64,000 bases of DNA from Portibacter marinus (GCF_021533195.1 NZ_JAJNKB010000011.1:1-64000); one strand, 5' to 3'; positions 1 to 7,902 are shown, counted from the first letter of the stretch. Notes: a model not told the origin generated them from the sequence alone. Numbers and translations: made by a program.

Positions 1-193
1 CAGTCATCTTAGATCCTTCTATTCTAGTTGACGATCCTATACTTTCTATAGTGGCAATTCTCCGAAGCTCGTTGAGGTATTTGGATTTTTTTCCATCAAT
101 GATACTCCACATACCTTTGAAAGAGTCAATTTGACCAATGAGCTTGATTATTTCTTGGGTTGTTCGAAAATCGAATTGAAGTTTGCTCTCCAT
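1..193 (-). CDS. Fic family protein, N-terminal part (gene runs off the window)
   Basis: Translating the minus strand from the ATG at 191-193 gives an open frame of 64 residues with no stop before the window edge. It reads MESKLQFDFRTTQEI..., then ...IATIESIGSSTRIEG near residues 46-60. The segment STRIEG fits the (S/T)xxxE(G/N) inhibitory-helix motif that precedes the Fic core in many standalone Fic AMP-transferases, and 'IESIGSSTRIEG' is typical of bacterial Fic N-termini. The catalytic HPFx(D/E)GN(G/K)R loop would lie outside the window, so activity cannot be judged. A Bacteroidota -7 box lies 32 nt upstream. The neighbours are toxin-antitoxin and cassette-like genes, which suits a Fic toxin or regulator. 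Confidence 0.75.
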   Translation of the reverse strand, partial: MESKLQFDFRTTQEIIKLIGQIDSFKGMWSIIDGKKSKYLNELRRIATIESIGSSTRIEGSKMT

Positions 194-224
194 TAGATTA
201 TTTGAAAATTATCTATATTTTATC

Positions 225-232
225 CAAATATA
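225..232 (-). promoter_or_regulatory. Putative -7 promoter box of the Fic gene
   Basis: Minus-strand TATATTTG matches the Bacteroidota housekeeping consensus TAnnTTTG and lies 32 nt before the ATG at 193. No TTG at the optimal -33 distance was found, so the call rests on the -7 box alone. Confidence 0.4.
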
Positions 233-282
233 ACATTTCTTTCAATCTATCTATAAATTATTCGTATTTTATTTGAATTAGG

Positions 283-346
283 GGTAACGGCCAGCGACAT
301 CCAGAGTGCGACCGAGAGGGAGCATTATGTGATGACGCATGTTACC
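283..346. repeat. attC-like imperfect hairpin, copy 1
   Basis: The outer arms GGTAAC (283-288) and GTTACC (341-346) are perfect inverted repeats. Inside them, GCGACATC pairs with GATGACGC except for one A-A mismatch, and AGTGC pairs with GCATT. The element begins 23 nt after the stop codon of the LamG gene at 369-1589. It aligns with the element at 1615-1681: both share GGTAACG, CAGC, CATCC, GAG and a terminal CATGTTA. Canonical integron boxes RYYYAAC/GTTRRRY are matched only in the AAC/GTT triplets, so 'attC-like' describes layout, not proven function. Confidence 0.5.
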
Positions 347-368
347 TTCTGTATTCTTTTTGTCGTAG

Positions 369-1589
369 TTAAATGAGAATAATTGTTCTTGAATGTAATA
401 AGACATTATTCCCATCAATTATTTGTATTAAATACGTACCGGTTTGAAATCCATCTAACCCTATAGAAATGTGATTGTCTGTCAAAATTCTTTCAAATAT
501 TAACTGTCCTCCTACATCTATAAGTCTTATAACGTGGTTTTCCACATTAGTTCGATTTAGAAACTCTATATGTAATTCACTATTTGTTGGATTAGGATAT
601 ATTTTAACTTGAGATATTTCTATTTGGTCTGTTGAAGTTGATTCTTCAATATCAATAATTAATGTGTCTGTTACTGTAATACTATCGTACACTGTGATAT
701 TCAATGTGTCAAACACTAGTACCGTATCAAATTTTATTTCATCGATAAAGTCAAATTGAGCGACTTTGGTTTTCACTGTAAATCCAGTTGGATTCTGCAG
801 ATTTCTGATAGTATCAGATGATACTTGAACATATTGTGGCAATAAAGAATCTTGACTGTTTCCTAACACGTTATAACTCAATGTATCAAACATCTCAATT
901 GTTCTAGTAGAATTAAAATGTTCCTTTACTTCTAATTCAGTAAATGATTTACTCCACATATAAGCATCATCAATTACCCCACGAAAAAACCCAACCATAC
1001 CATCGTTTCCCCGAATATCAACTCCTATTAATTTAGGAAAAGGGTTACGCAAAAGTGGCTCTTCTATCATGCTTTTGGATCCGACTAATTCTCCATTAAC
1101 ATAAAATCTGTACACATCTTTGTTGGTTGTAACGAGCATATGATGATAGACCGAATCAGCAAAATTAACTTCTGATCTTATTTCTTTCCAATCAGAGGCA
1201 TTGTTTACACGAATCCAATAAGTACCACCTGAATTGTAGTAAGAATAACCTGAAAAATCACAATTATAAAAACAGCCTTTTGAAATAACAGCAGAAGTAT
1301 CACTGAATCTATAATCAGAAACCCAAGCAGCAAAAGTAAATTCTTCGTAATTGATAGTATCTAATTCTATGTAGGCATTAGTACCGTTGAAGAATATTGC
1401 GGAATTCTCCTTACCAAAACGATCAGCAACAAGGATAGTATTTTGTCCCTTGCCATGATCACCAATTGGAGAGCTATCTAGTAAATTATTCTCAAATTTC
1501 CAATAGCCAACAAGAAGGTCATCGAGTGATTGAGTGTAGATATTTGTTGTAAAGAATACAATTACAACTGTAGTTAAGAGTTTATTCAT
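369..1589 (-). CDS. Secreted LamG-like protein with T9SS C-terminal sorting domain
   Basis: The 406-residue product has an N-terminal signal peptide (about residues 1-19, ending near YTQS). A concanavalin A-like/LamG (laminin G, pentraxin) fold follows at about 25-225: 'LVGYWKFENNLLDSSPIGDHG', 'AIFFNGTNAYIELD' and 'GVIDDAYMWSKSFTELEVKEHF' are classic LamG_3 strands. The middle, around 270-320, is rich in repeated DT/VTDT segments and may be a stalk. The last 80 or so residues begin 'VKIYPNPTNSELHIEF' and end in a strand-rich tail, the pattern of a type A Por/T9SS sorting domain, so the protein is probably exported and anchored at the surface. It is framed by attC-like hairpins at 283-346 and 1615-1681, which makes it a one-gene cassette in layout. 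The ligand is unknown. Confidence 0.8.
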   Translation of the reverse strand: MNKLLTTVVIVFFTTNIYTQSLDDLLVGYWKFENNLLDSSPIGDHGKGQNTILVADRFGKENSAIFFNGTNAYIELDTINYEEFTFAAWVSDYRFSDTSAVISKGCFYNCDFSGYSYYNSGGTYWIRVNNASDWKEIRSEVNFADSVYHHMLVTTNKDVYRFYVNGELVGSKSMIEEPLLRNPFPKLIGVDIRGNDGMVGFFRGVIDDAYMWSKSFTELEVKEHFNSTRTIEMFDTLSYNVLGNSQDSLLPQYVQVSSDTIRNLQNPTGFTVKTKVAQFDFIDEIKFDTVLVFDTLNITVYDSITVTDTLIIDIEESTSTDQIEISQVKIYPNPTNSELHIEFLNRTNVENHVIRLIDVGGQLIFERILTDNHISIGLDGFQTGTYLIQIIDGNNVLLHSRTIILI

Positions 1590-1614
1590 GCTATTATTTT
1601 TTTTCTATATAGAA

Positions 1615-1681
1615 GGTAACGTTTCAGCCGCATCCGGAGCATGAGCGAAAGCGAAATGTTCCGTGATCGCGGCATGTTAAT
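1615..1681. repeat. attC-like imperfect hairpin, copy 2, containing the stop codon of the upstream gene
   Basis: The arms are GGTAAC at 1615-1620 and GTTAAT near 1676-1681. An inner stem pairs GCCGC with GCGGC and CGGAGCAT with ATGTTCCG through one wobble. It is clearly homologous to 283-346 in both length and conserved blocks. The TAA stop of the minus-strand gene 1677-2546 lies within the distal box, so the cassette gene ends inside the element, as happens in some integron cassettes. Confidence 0.5.
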
Positions 1682-2546
1682 CACAGTTTCCGTTTGCAGT
1701 TTGAATAATCAAGTTTTGTGGTATTAATTCTATCTCAAAGTTAATAACTTTGTTAATCAATACTGATTCAGCAAACCCGACTTTGTATTTGTTAGGATAC
1801 TTTTTGATATATGAATAAAACAGGTTGATTTCACTTTTCCTTTCTGTAATTTCCAAATTTAATAAATTATCAGCTACCTCATCAAATACCTTTCGGAACT
1901 TATTAATTATTGGATCTATTGGAAAAAACAGGTTATAATCTTTGAGATCGATCTTTAAGTATTTCGATAATGTGTTGTCATTAATAAGCAACAATTTATC
2001 GACATAAGGAGTCAACTTGTAATTAGATTTATTATGGGTTTTTTCAAAAGATAATTTACCTAGAATATACTTCTGATTATGTTGGCTAAAATTTCTTAGG
2101 CCATAGGCAAACCTATATTCAAAATTGTTTACATATGCAGAATTTAATATAGCCTTAGCTTCAATGTATTTTGTTGATGTTTCCCCAAAACTTTTGCGGT
2201 AGTAAATTTCAAAGTGATCAACAAAAACCTTGAATGAAGAAAATATGTTATTTATCACTCTATTTACATCTATAAGAGCTAATTCTCCGTAATCTGCGTG
2301 CGTACCAGGACTTGCAAGTTTTATTAAGTGTAAATCTAGAACCCTTTTATAATCTTCTAAATTAAAAAATACTTCTGTTGCTCTACGAAATTGATAATTC
2401 ATCTCAAAGAGAATATCGTTAGCTTTCTTAAGCTCCCTATACAAGTAATTTGAAATCTCTTCAACAATATCTATTTCATCTAGCTCATTAACGGTGATAA
2501 AGTAATACTTTCCAGGGATTGGTTTGACCTTCAGTTTTGGATGCAT
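1677..2546 (-). CDS. Protein of unknown function with HEPN-like Rx4H motif
   Basis: The 289-residue product has no signal peptide or membrane segment and no family that I can name with confidence. It looks mostly helical. Residues 151-156 read RNFSQH, which fits the Rx4H catalytic signature of HEPN ribonucleases, including the polar residue after Arg. The motif sits at the end of a predicted helix ('YRFAYGLRNFSQHNQ'), as in Abi-like and Swt1-like HEPN domains. The downstream third (about 165-289) is basic and hydrophobic without a recognised fold. The gene lies 11 nt downstream of 2558-3112 in the same direction, and the pair is followed by an attC-like hairpin, so they behave as one unit. 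A role in RNA cleavage or phage defence is inference from the motif and the setting only. Confidence 0.65.
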   Translation of the reverse strand: MHPKLKVKPIPGKYYFITVNELDEIDIVEEISNYLYRELKKANDILFEMNYQFRRATEVFFNLEDYKRVLDLHLIKLASPGTHADYGELALIDVNRVINNIFSSFKVFVDHFEIYYRKSFGETSTKYIEAKAILNSAYVNNFEYRFAYGLRNFSQHNQKYILGKLSFEKTHNKSNYKLTPYVDKLLLINDNTLSKYLKIDLKDYNLFFPIDPIINKFRKVFDEVADNLLNLEITERKSEINLFYSYIKKYPNKYKVGFAESVLINKVINFEIELIPQNLIIQTANGNCD

Positions 2547-2557
2547 TTTAAATGTGT

Positions 2558-3112
2558 TTATCCCAATTTCTCTTCTAAAGTTGAAATATGGTGTTTATAC
2601 TTTTCTAAAACCTCAGGAAGATTTTGTTTTAAAATTTCTTTGATTCCAATTGCATAGTTTATCGCATTTTGATGTGGTGATATGCTTTTATCAATCACTG
2701 GTCTTACATATATTTTAACCCCTTCGAGTCTTGCTTCAAAATCATTATATTCTTCAAAATAATCCATATTTATATCAAAGAGAAGAATATAATAAGTTTG
2801 AATATTTTGCATCGCCAATCCCAAGTTTGTAAGTACATCTATTACAGGAATTTTAAAATATCTATCATACTCTATGTTTCTTATACTAGGAAATTGGTTT
2901 TGATGGACGGGAACTAAAGTCTCATCTTCATAGTCACATAAACCAGAAACATCCAAACAGTTGTAAAAATAATTTGAATTGAATGTTTGACATTTTACAT
3001 TCTCTAATATCTTAATAAGAACATCAATATTTGCTAATGCTTCATCTATATTTTGCAGTAGATCTTCAGCTGCATAGAAATGATCCAAGATTTCTGCTTT
3101 AACATTTATCAT
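2558..3112 (-). CDS. Hypothetical partner protein of the HEPN-like gene
   Basis: The 184-residue acidic product starts at the ATG ending at 3112. The N-terminal 45 residues ('AEILDHFYAAEDLLQNIDEALANIDVLIKILE', shown here only in part by its pattern) look like an amphipathic helix or coiled coil, and the C-terminal 35 residues are again helical and charged. Four cysteines fall in residues 40-60 without a clear metal pattern. It has no signal peptide, no transmembrane segment and no Rx4H motif of its own. As first gene of a two-gene operon with an 11-nt gap to a HEPN-like gene, it could be an antitoxin or sensor, but no homology supports that directly. Confidence 0.6.
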   Translation of the reverse strand: MINVKAEILDHFYAAEDLLQNIDEALANIDVLIKILENVKCQTFNSNYFYNCLDVSGLCDYEDETLVPVHQNQFPSIRNIEYDRYFKIPVIDVLTNLGLAMQNIQTYYILLFDINMDYFEEYNDFEARLEGVKIYVRPVIDKSISPHQNAINYAIGIKEILKQNLPEVLEKYKHHISTLEEKLG

Positions 3113-3510
3113 AGTTTGTAGTTATATTTTTAAATTGTGATTAACTAACTTATATCCTTACAAAAATATATTCATCATAGGCTTTTTGAAAATTCTAGCC
3201 AACCTCAGCCACCTAAAACAGCATAGCACCAGCCATTTCTAGCATACTCACCTAATAATTAACATTCCTTGAAATTCGAAGAAGGGTGTAGTGTGTTTCG
3301 AAAGTCAGTTCATATGATGATTATTCACATCTAACATAAAACTTTCAATTTATTTAGCAAATGGATAAAGGAAATTCAAGGAATAATTTTACTGAAAAGA
3401 AGGCATCATTTACCTTTTGTTTTGAAAACTCTGGTAAAATCTTAGTTTAGGATATTCCAGGTAGGTACAGACCAGCCAGAGCTTATATTACTTGTCTGCA
3501 ACTGGCTTTT
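3113..3510. other. Non-coding gap in the accessory region
   Basis: About 400 bases without a convincing gene. It contains a 29-codon plus-strand frame at 3361-3450, too short and featureless to call, and a GCCAG/CTGGC inverted repeat near 3474-3506 followed on the plus strand by a T-rich stretch. Nothing else stands out. Confidence 0.4.
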
Positions 3511-3732
3511 CTATTTGGCTTTAGTGAATCCTCTCTCTTTCAACCATTCCGCCATTTTGTCCCAATAGCCATCGACATACTTAAAACTTCCATCCTTATT
3601 TTGAAGGATAAAATTATGCGTAACTCCTTTGATGGTCATTACTTGAAAGTCTTCGTTATCAAGGTCGGGACATATCTTTGTCCTAAGCTCAGCACTGGGT
3701 CGATAGGACCGGTTTCCTTCATTTTCTTTCAA
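3511..3732 (-). CDS. Small hypothetical protein or gene remnant
   Basis: The 73-residue frame has only a TTG start (3730-3732) that overlaps the stop of an upstream frame ending '...NDWTHLDPEY'. The middle, 'VMTIKGVTHNFILQNKDGSFKYVDGYWDKMAEWLKERGF', has the look of a genuine folded segment with an internal Met. The frame upstream appears broken (see 3733-3954), so this may be the 3' part of a decayed gene rather than an independent one. No family is recognised. Confidence 0.4.
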   Translation of the reverse strand: MKENEGNRSYRPSAELRTKICPDLDNEDFQVMTIKGVTHNFILQNKDGSFKYVDGYWDKMAEWLKERGFTKAK

Positions 3733-3954
3733 TATTCAGGGTCTAAATGAGTCCAATCGTTGAACGCTTTTTCAAACCAATCTTGTTTCAGACTAGCGTT
3801 ACGGATAAAACTATTTATGGAATCGCTAGAAACATCTGTAAGGGCAAGGTTGAAGCCAGCGACCGTCTTCGGCCCATATTTCTTCTAGCAGATACTCGGT
3901 AAATTTATTTTCCGTAAGTAGTTTTTGTCTAGTTTTACTGGAGAATATTATCAT
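3733..3954 (-). pseudogene. Decayed ORF upstream of the 73-aa frame
   Basis: From the ATG at 3952-3954 the minus strand encodes 42 residues (MIIFSSKTRQKLLTENKF..., EYLLEEIWAEDG) and stops at 3826-3828. Another frame carries on through 'NLALTDVSSDSINSFIRNAS' to 'FNDWTHLDPEY' and stops just where the 73-residue frame begins. Two protein-like stretches in different frames, laid end to end, suggest a frameshifted gene that may also have included 3511-3732. The original function is unknown. Confidence 0.35.
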
Positions 3955-3994
3955 TGAAGTTTGCTTTAGCCGAAGACTTATACCTTTTTCGGCG

Positions 3995-4699
3995 TTAAAA
4001 AGCTCGTATTGCCCGAACGCGATAACTTATACTCTTACTGTTAACGTTCTCTAAGCCACCTCCAAACTGCATTCCGTATGCTCTCACGATGCTTAACTCC
4101 GTAGAACTCCAGTAAAGAGCATTCTCGAATCCTCCAATATTATTGGGATCACCGGGGCCTGAATTACTGTTGTCTCCATCTGTATCAGCTAAATTCTCAT
4201 ACATCAGATTTAATTCATGCAATGACGGTAGATACCAGTCTGCATATCCTCCTTTCTCTAGCTCTGCACACATTCTTGCTGCGTAGATCTGACCATCGTC
4301 ACTGATTGCCACGTGAGAAGAAATGATGATCGCCGTGTTCATTTCCCCTGCAAACACGCCATCTCCCTTGGCTTGAGTACTACCACTTGTACCCGCATAC
4401 CATCTTACTCCCGCACTTACATCCGTAAGATCTGCTACGAGACCATGCTCTCCGGATTCATCTACATAAAAAACGATACCTCCTTGAGCCAAATCACCAA
4501 TCTTATATTGACGCAAAGCCAGCGTACCGTCTGATTTTCTTACAACATTACCGGAAACGTCAGTCACGGTATCCATTACCGTTATCTTAGTTGTACCGTC
4601 TATTTCTACATTTTGTGCTTGAAGATTCAAACCTTGCAGGCTTATCAAAAAAGTTAAAAGTGCTAACGCTTTAATATTGATCATTCTTAACAAATTCAT
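3995..4699 (-). CDS. Secreted DUF1566 (Lcl C-terminal-like) domain protein
   Basis: The 234-residue product has a signal peptide (about 1-28, '...QGLNLQAQ'). A short linker 'GDLAQGGIVFYVDESGEHGLVA' follows, and then a DUF1566/Lcl-C-type domain at about 75-234. Typical pieces are 'GGYADWYLPSLHELNLMYEN', 'YWSSTE' and the ending 'YRVRAIRAF'. This fold, related to C-type lectin-like and formylglycine-generating enzyme-like domains, is common in secreted adhesin-like Bacteroidota proteins. There is no T9SS tail. It lies 2 nt downstream of the amidohydrolase gene, so the two are probably cotranscribed. The ligand is unknown. Confidence 0.75.
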   Translation of the reverse strand: MNLLRMINIKALALLTFLISLQGLNLQAQNVEIDGTTKITVMDTVTDVSGNVVRKSDGTLALRQYKIGDLAQGGIVFYVDESGEHGLVADLTDVSAGVRWYAGTSGSTQAKGDGVFAGEMNTAIIISSHVAISDDGQIYAARMCAELEKGGYADWYLPSLHELNLMYENLADTDGDNSNSGPGDPNNIGGFENALYWSSTELSIVRAYGMQFGGGLENVNSKSISYRVRAIRAF

Positions 4700-4701
4700 T
4701 T

Positions 4702-5613
4702 CTATTCTTTGAGTCTCAAAAATCTTACGGCATTGTCATAGAAAATGCCTTCTTTATCCTGTTCAGTTAGAAAGTCAAGACTATTTAAAAAATGGATTGA
4801 CTTTTCAATAGCATATGGCCATACCATTTGGTCAGACCCAAACATCACCCGATCTAAGTAGCCCGCATGTTTTGCGTTCTTTAGAAATTCGGTAACCGTT
4901 CGCTGAGTATTGGGTTCAACCCATAGCATAACAGCTATATCAGTATATAATTGGGGATAATAGGCCATGAGTCGCAACGTATGTTCGTGCCACTCTTCTC
5001 CACCGTTATGCATCAAATAAATCCTCAGTTTCGGATAGTTTACCAAAACATCTTCAATCAAATACGGGTCACCCAACTTAAGTCTTGCTTTTGGAGCCCA
5101 CGAATATGTTCCTCCTGGGTCGCCACCACCTGTATGCACTGCAACGGGAATATCATACTTTTCACAAATACGTAAATAGGGCTGCCAAATTGAATCGCTT
5201 AGTGTTGTACCACTATAATACGCCCCAACTTCTCCAAATACTTCAATTTTCTTGTCTATAACCATTTGCTCAAACTTAACACTGTCCATCCCATAATCAT
5301 CCGGAGAAAAAATCAATATTCCCCTGATCACTCGATCAGTGCTATCCTTTGCGGCCCATTCTTCCACACTTTCAGGATTACCACTTACGACCGCTTTCAC
5401 AATATTAAATTTATCAAGAGCTGCGAAGGTTTCAATCCGATGTATTTCGGCATTTGCAGCACCTTTCTTTCCATAGGAATCACTTGGTGGTTCACGTTCG
5501 CCAAAGTCAGCTTCTGAATAGGAATGAATATGCATGTCAATAATTTTAGTCTGGGAGAAAGCCGGTGATAATTGTACCAGGAAAGTAAGTATGACAAGGA
5601 TTGTTCTGTTCAT
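4702..5613 (-). CDS. Exported amidohydrolase (TIM-barrel, Amidohydro_2-like)
   Basis: The 303-residue product has a signal peptide (about 1-20, cleavage after AFSQ). It has metal-dependent hydrolase motifs in the expected order: DMHIHSY near 26-32 (HxH), VAVHTGG near 157 (third His), YLMHNGG near 200, and MFGSDQMVWP near 258 (the barrel-end Asp). This matches the amidohydrolase 2 family, which includes PDC hydrolase-like and decarboxylase-like enzymes. The substrate cannot be deduced. The periplasmic location is unusual for the decarboxylase branch but common in Bacteroidota paralogues. It is the first gene of a pair with the DUF1566 protein. Confidence 0.75.
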   Translation of the reverse strand: MNRTILVILTFLVQLSPAFSQTKIIDMHIHSYSEADFGEREPPSDSYGKKGAANAEIHRIETFAALDKFNIVKAVVSGNPESVEEWAAKDSTDRVIRGILIFSPDDYGMDSVKFEQMVIDKKIEVFGEVGAYYSGTTLSDSIWQPYLRICEKYDIPVAVHTGGGDPGGTYSWAPKARLKLGDPYLIEDVLVNYPKLRIYLMHNGGEEWHEHTLRLMAYYPQLYTDIAVMLWVEPNTQRTVTEFLKNAKHAGYLDRVMFGSDQMVWPYAIEKSIHFLNSLDFLTEQDKEGIFYDNAVRFLRLKE

Positions 5614-5791
5614 AAAATGTTGTTTTTAATTGTGCCTTAATGGTGATGAAGTGACTGTCGTGGTATTTTGGTAATAGCCATGAAGGGTAGTGTTTAATTT
5701 AGGGTTGAATTTGTTAAATGATATGCAGTGCTTTGTTTTCCTTGATTGATTCTCCATTGTTTATTTCTTCACCATTTACTCGCCACCTATT

Positions 5792-7108
5792 TTACAAAAA
5801 TTCAATAGATTCAACTTCTATGGTTATGGCTTGGTTTTCTGTAATGAAAGAGGTGACCATAAATAGCTTTTCCATGTTTGTAGGCTTAAACTTATTGAGA
5901 GAGATATCATAAAACTGCCATTCGTTGGTTAAGGTAAGCTGCACTTTGGTTTCACTGCCATCAGTAGGATTGGTTATATCCTTAAGAGCTATATCGACTT
6001 TCTCACCCCCTTGAGTACCTCTTAACTTTAGCCTTAGAGTTTCAAAGTTTGAAAAGTCTTTCACCCTATTGGGGTCAGGAACACCATAACCCGTATAAAA
6101 ATATAATACGGCCCAAGGTTCATTTTTAAACTGTATCGTCGCATGGCTTCCCAAAAATTGAAAATTAACGCCTTGACTATTATAGGCACTAGCTATTCCA
6201 CGATCATAACCATGAGTAACATAGCCAGACCTCATCACTTTAGCATAGGGTGTATCGTCATATTCGTTGTAAACACGAGATAACTGATCAAGCGATTCTT
6301 GACTAAAGCTTGATTCTCCATCTATGATCATCTTCTTTAGAACATTACCGGTAATTATAATATTCTCGTACTTGATAATTAGCTCGTAGGGTACAAGGAA
6401 AACAGGTATAAGGGTGGGGTGAACCATAATATCATCAATCATTGCTTCATATCCTTCCCCTATCTCGGTTTGCCAGTCTCTCGAACCAGCATTAAAAAAG
6501 GCAAAGGTGCCAGGTAGATCCGCATTAAGAAACTCGTCAAATGAATTACGAATACTAATATTGTAATTATTTTCTGTGGTGATAAGATCATCTATTAGGT
6601 TATAATAGTTGAAAATGACTTTTTCTAAATCTGAGCCTTGAAGTTGGCTTAAAAATCCTGAACTTTTCAAGGATTCAAAGCCACTAAGATTTGGCGTTAA
6701 GTAGCGTGTTGTCCAAGCATCGTTGATCGCTCTAGAAACAAAATCGATGTTTTCTACGCTATAGGGGTAACCTGGTGAAAATTGTTCATCATACACTTCA
6801 GCACGAATTTGATAATACTCCGGATCCATACGCCGCCCTGCAAGACGCAATCTAGGGAAAATCTCAAGGCGTATGCTATTGATCTTTTCAGCCTTTTTAA
6901 GGTCACTTTCAATGTTTTGAGCAATGCTATTTAGGTAGCCCTGAAGCGTCTCACGATCTAATCGCTTTTGATTGGCATTATTGATCTGAATTGCTATCAT
7001 AATACCTATCACAACAAGTACGATTTCTCCAAGAGCATACTTTAAATACTTTCCAGATTTCCCTCTTGAAAGTAAATCTTGTCTAATTTTTCTAAAAAAT
7101 TTTATCAT
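5792..7108 (-). CDS. DUF6090-family membrane protein with C-terminal jelly-roll-like domain
   Basis: I choose the ATG at 7106-7108 because the product then starts MIKFFRKIRQDLLSRGKSGK, followed by YLKYALGEIVLVVIGIMIAI: the hallmark amino end of the Bacteroidota DUF6090 family, with one transmembrane helix at about 25-45. A GTG-led extension to 7186 is possible but lacks family support. The 438-residue protein is longer than the usual 230-260. The extra C-terminal 120 residues ('GSHATIQFKNEPWAVLYF', 'LRLKLRGTQGG', 'NEWQFYDISLNKF') look like a galactose-binding or CBM-type beta-sandwich. The function of the family is unknown. Confidence 0.75.
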   Translation of the reverse strand: MIKFFRKIRQDLLSRGKSGKYLKYALGEIVLVVIGIMIAIQINNANQKRLDRETLQGYLNSIAQNIESDLKKAEKINSIRLEIFPRLRLAGRRMDPEYYQIRAEVYDEQFSPGYPYSVENIDFVSRAINDAWTTRYLTPNLSGFESLKSSGFLSQLQGSDLEKVIFNYYNLIDDLITTENNYNISIRNSFDEFLNADLPGTFAFFNAGSRDWQTEIGEGYEAMIDDIMVHPTLIPVFLVPYELIIKYENIIITGNVLKKMIIDGESSFSQESLDQLSRVYNEYDDTPYAKVMRSGYVTHGYDRGIASAYNSQGVNFQFLGSHATIQFKNEPWAVLYFYTGYGVPDPNRVKDFSNFETLRLKLRGTQGGEKVDIALKDITNPTDGSETKVQLTLTNEWQFYDISLNKFKPTNMEKLFMVTSFITENQAITIEVESIEFL

Positions 7109-7148
7109 TGGTTTGCGGTTGGCTGTATTTCTGAGTAATAGCGTTAAA

Positions 7149-7178
7149 GGTCGTGCCCTATCGACAACAGGCATGACC
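7149..7178 (-). terminator. Stem-loop just downstream of the PIN toxin gene
   Basis: On the minus strand GGTCATGCC (7178-7170) pairs with GGCACGACC (7157-7149) through one wobble, around a 12-nt loop, and is followed by TTTAACG. It lies 5 nt past the toxin stop. The short T-run makes terminator function uncertain. Confidence 0.35.
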
Positions 7179-7182
7179 GTAT

Positions 7183-7617
7183 TCACGGCGTGTAAAGGTC
7201 CGTAGCTTTATCTCCTAAATATAGTTCTTCTGGACTTAAAACTTTGATTATACTATGTTTGAAGTCCTTTTTGTTTCTTGTAATGATTGCATCAATTGAA
7301 TTACATAATTTAGCGCATTCATGTTGGACGGCATCCTCATAATCCTCTACTTTCGTTGTTAAGGCTGTAAGAAGTTCTTTTCTAGATACATCTTGAGTTT
7401 GAATTCTGTTGAGCAATATTCTTATCACTTTTTTTGTTCGTTTGGAGCCAATTTGTCTTTCTATAATATAATAACAAGTAAGCATTGAAAATGTAGATGT
7501 GATCAAGTGATATTTGCCCTCTTTCGCATCCATAAAAATTTTGATTGCCCACTTGGAAAATGGAAGTCGATTGGCCGTTAAGTCGATAAGAATGTTAGTA
7601 TCAAGAAACAGATTCAC
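7183..7617 (-). CDS. vapC: PIN-domain ribonuclease toxin (VapC-like)
   Basis: The 144-residue PIN-domain protein would cleave RNA as the toxin of a type II system. It opens with MNLFLDTNILIDL, giving the first acidic residues D6 and D12. The second acidic cluster is DYEDAVQ at 92-98, and the end of the fold is 'SIDAIITRNKKDF' with D109 and D118, so the expected carboxylate quartet is present. The start is GTG at 7615-7617, directly abutting the TAG of the antitoxin gene, which implies translational coupling. Divergence within PIN families means the RNA target cannot be predicted. Confidence 0.85.
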   Translation of the reverse strand: MNLFLDTNILIDLTANRLPFSKWAIKIFMDAKEGKYHLITSTFSMLTCYYIIERQIGSKRTKKVIRILLNRIQTQDVSRKELLTALTTKVEDYEDAVQHECAKLCNSIDAIITRNKKDFKHSIIKVLSPEELYLGDKATDLYTP

Positions 7618-7857
7618 CTATTTGTATTTTTCAGTCAAAATATTGCGTATCTCTTTTTTCTCATCAAAGTCAGCTGGTAATTCAATAACTCCGACTATTT
7701 GACTTAATTCATGATCGATTTCATCTGCATTTTGGTCTGTGATTCTTTCTAAATAAGTCTCTATAATATCAGAAAGACTTCGATTGGACCGTTTTGCATA
7801 TTCCTTTGCTCGCTTGATAATCTGTCGATCGATGGACAATGTCAATTTTTTTTGCAT
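7618..7857 (-). CDS. DUF6364-like ribbon-helix-helix antitoxin
   Basis: From the ATG at 7855-7857 the product is 79 residues: MQKKLTLSIDRQIIKRAKEY, then AKRSNRSLSDIIETYLERI. A short N-terminal strand followed by two helices is the ribbon-helix-helix DNA-binding layout, and the spacing matches DUF6364 antitoxins often paired with PIN toxins in Bacteroidota. The acidic C-terminal half would bind the toxin. A GTG further upstream (7870-7872) overlaps the -7 promoter box and so is not the start. It is the first gene of the pair, immediately before the PIN gene. Confidence 0.85.
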   Translation of the reverse strand: MQKKLTLSIDRQIIKRAKEYAKRSNRSLSDIIETYLERITDQNADEIDHELSQIVGVIELPADFDEKKEIRNILTEKYK

Positions 7858-7871
7858 ACGTATACTTTTCA

Positions 7872-7902
7872 CAAAAATACGTAATCTAAATTAGAAGGTC
7901 AA
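7872..7902 (-). promoter_or_regulatory. Promoter of the antitoxin-PIN operon with TACGTA operator candidates
   Basis: The minus strand shows TTG (7902-7900), exactly 20 nt, then TATTTTTG (7879-7872), which fits the Bacteroidota -33/-7 consensus. TACGTA palindromes lie on both sides of the -7 box: one at about 7878-7883 and an ATACGTAT at about 7855-7862 over the start codon. The predicted transcript would be nearly leaderless. Binding by the antitoxin at these palindromes is inference. Confidence 0.6.

Noticed and set aside
3361-3450. A 29-codon plus-strand frame in the 3.1-3.5 kb gap
   Set aside because: It is short, without motif or promoter, and could easily occur by chance.
7183-7186. 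GTG-led extension of the DUF6090 gene to 7186, overlapping the PIN gene by 4 nt
   Set aside because: The family start MIKFFRKIRQ lies at 7108. The extra 26 residues are unlike any DUF6090 N-terminus, so the apparent overlap with the PIN gene is not real.
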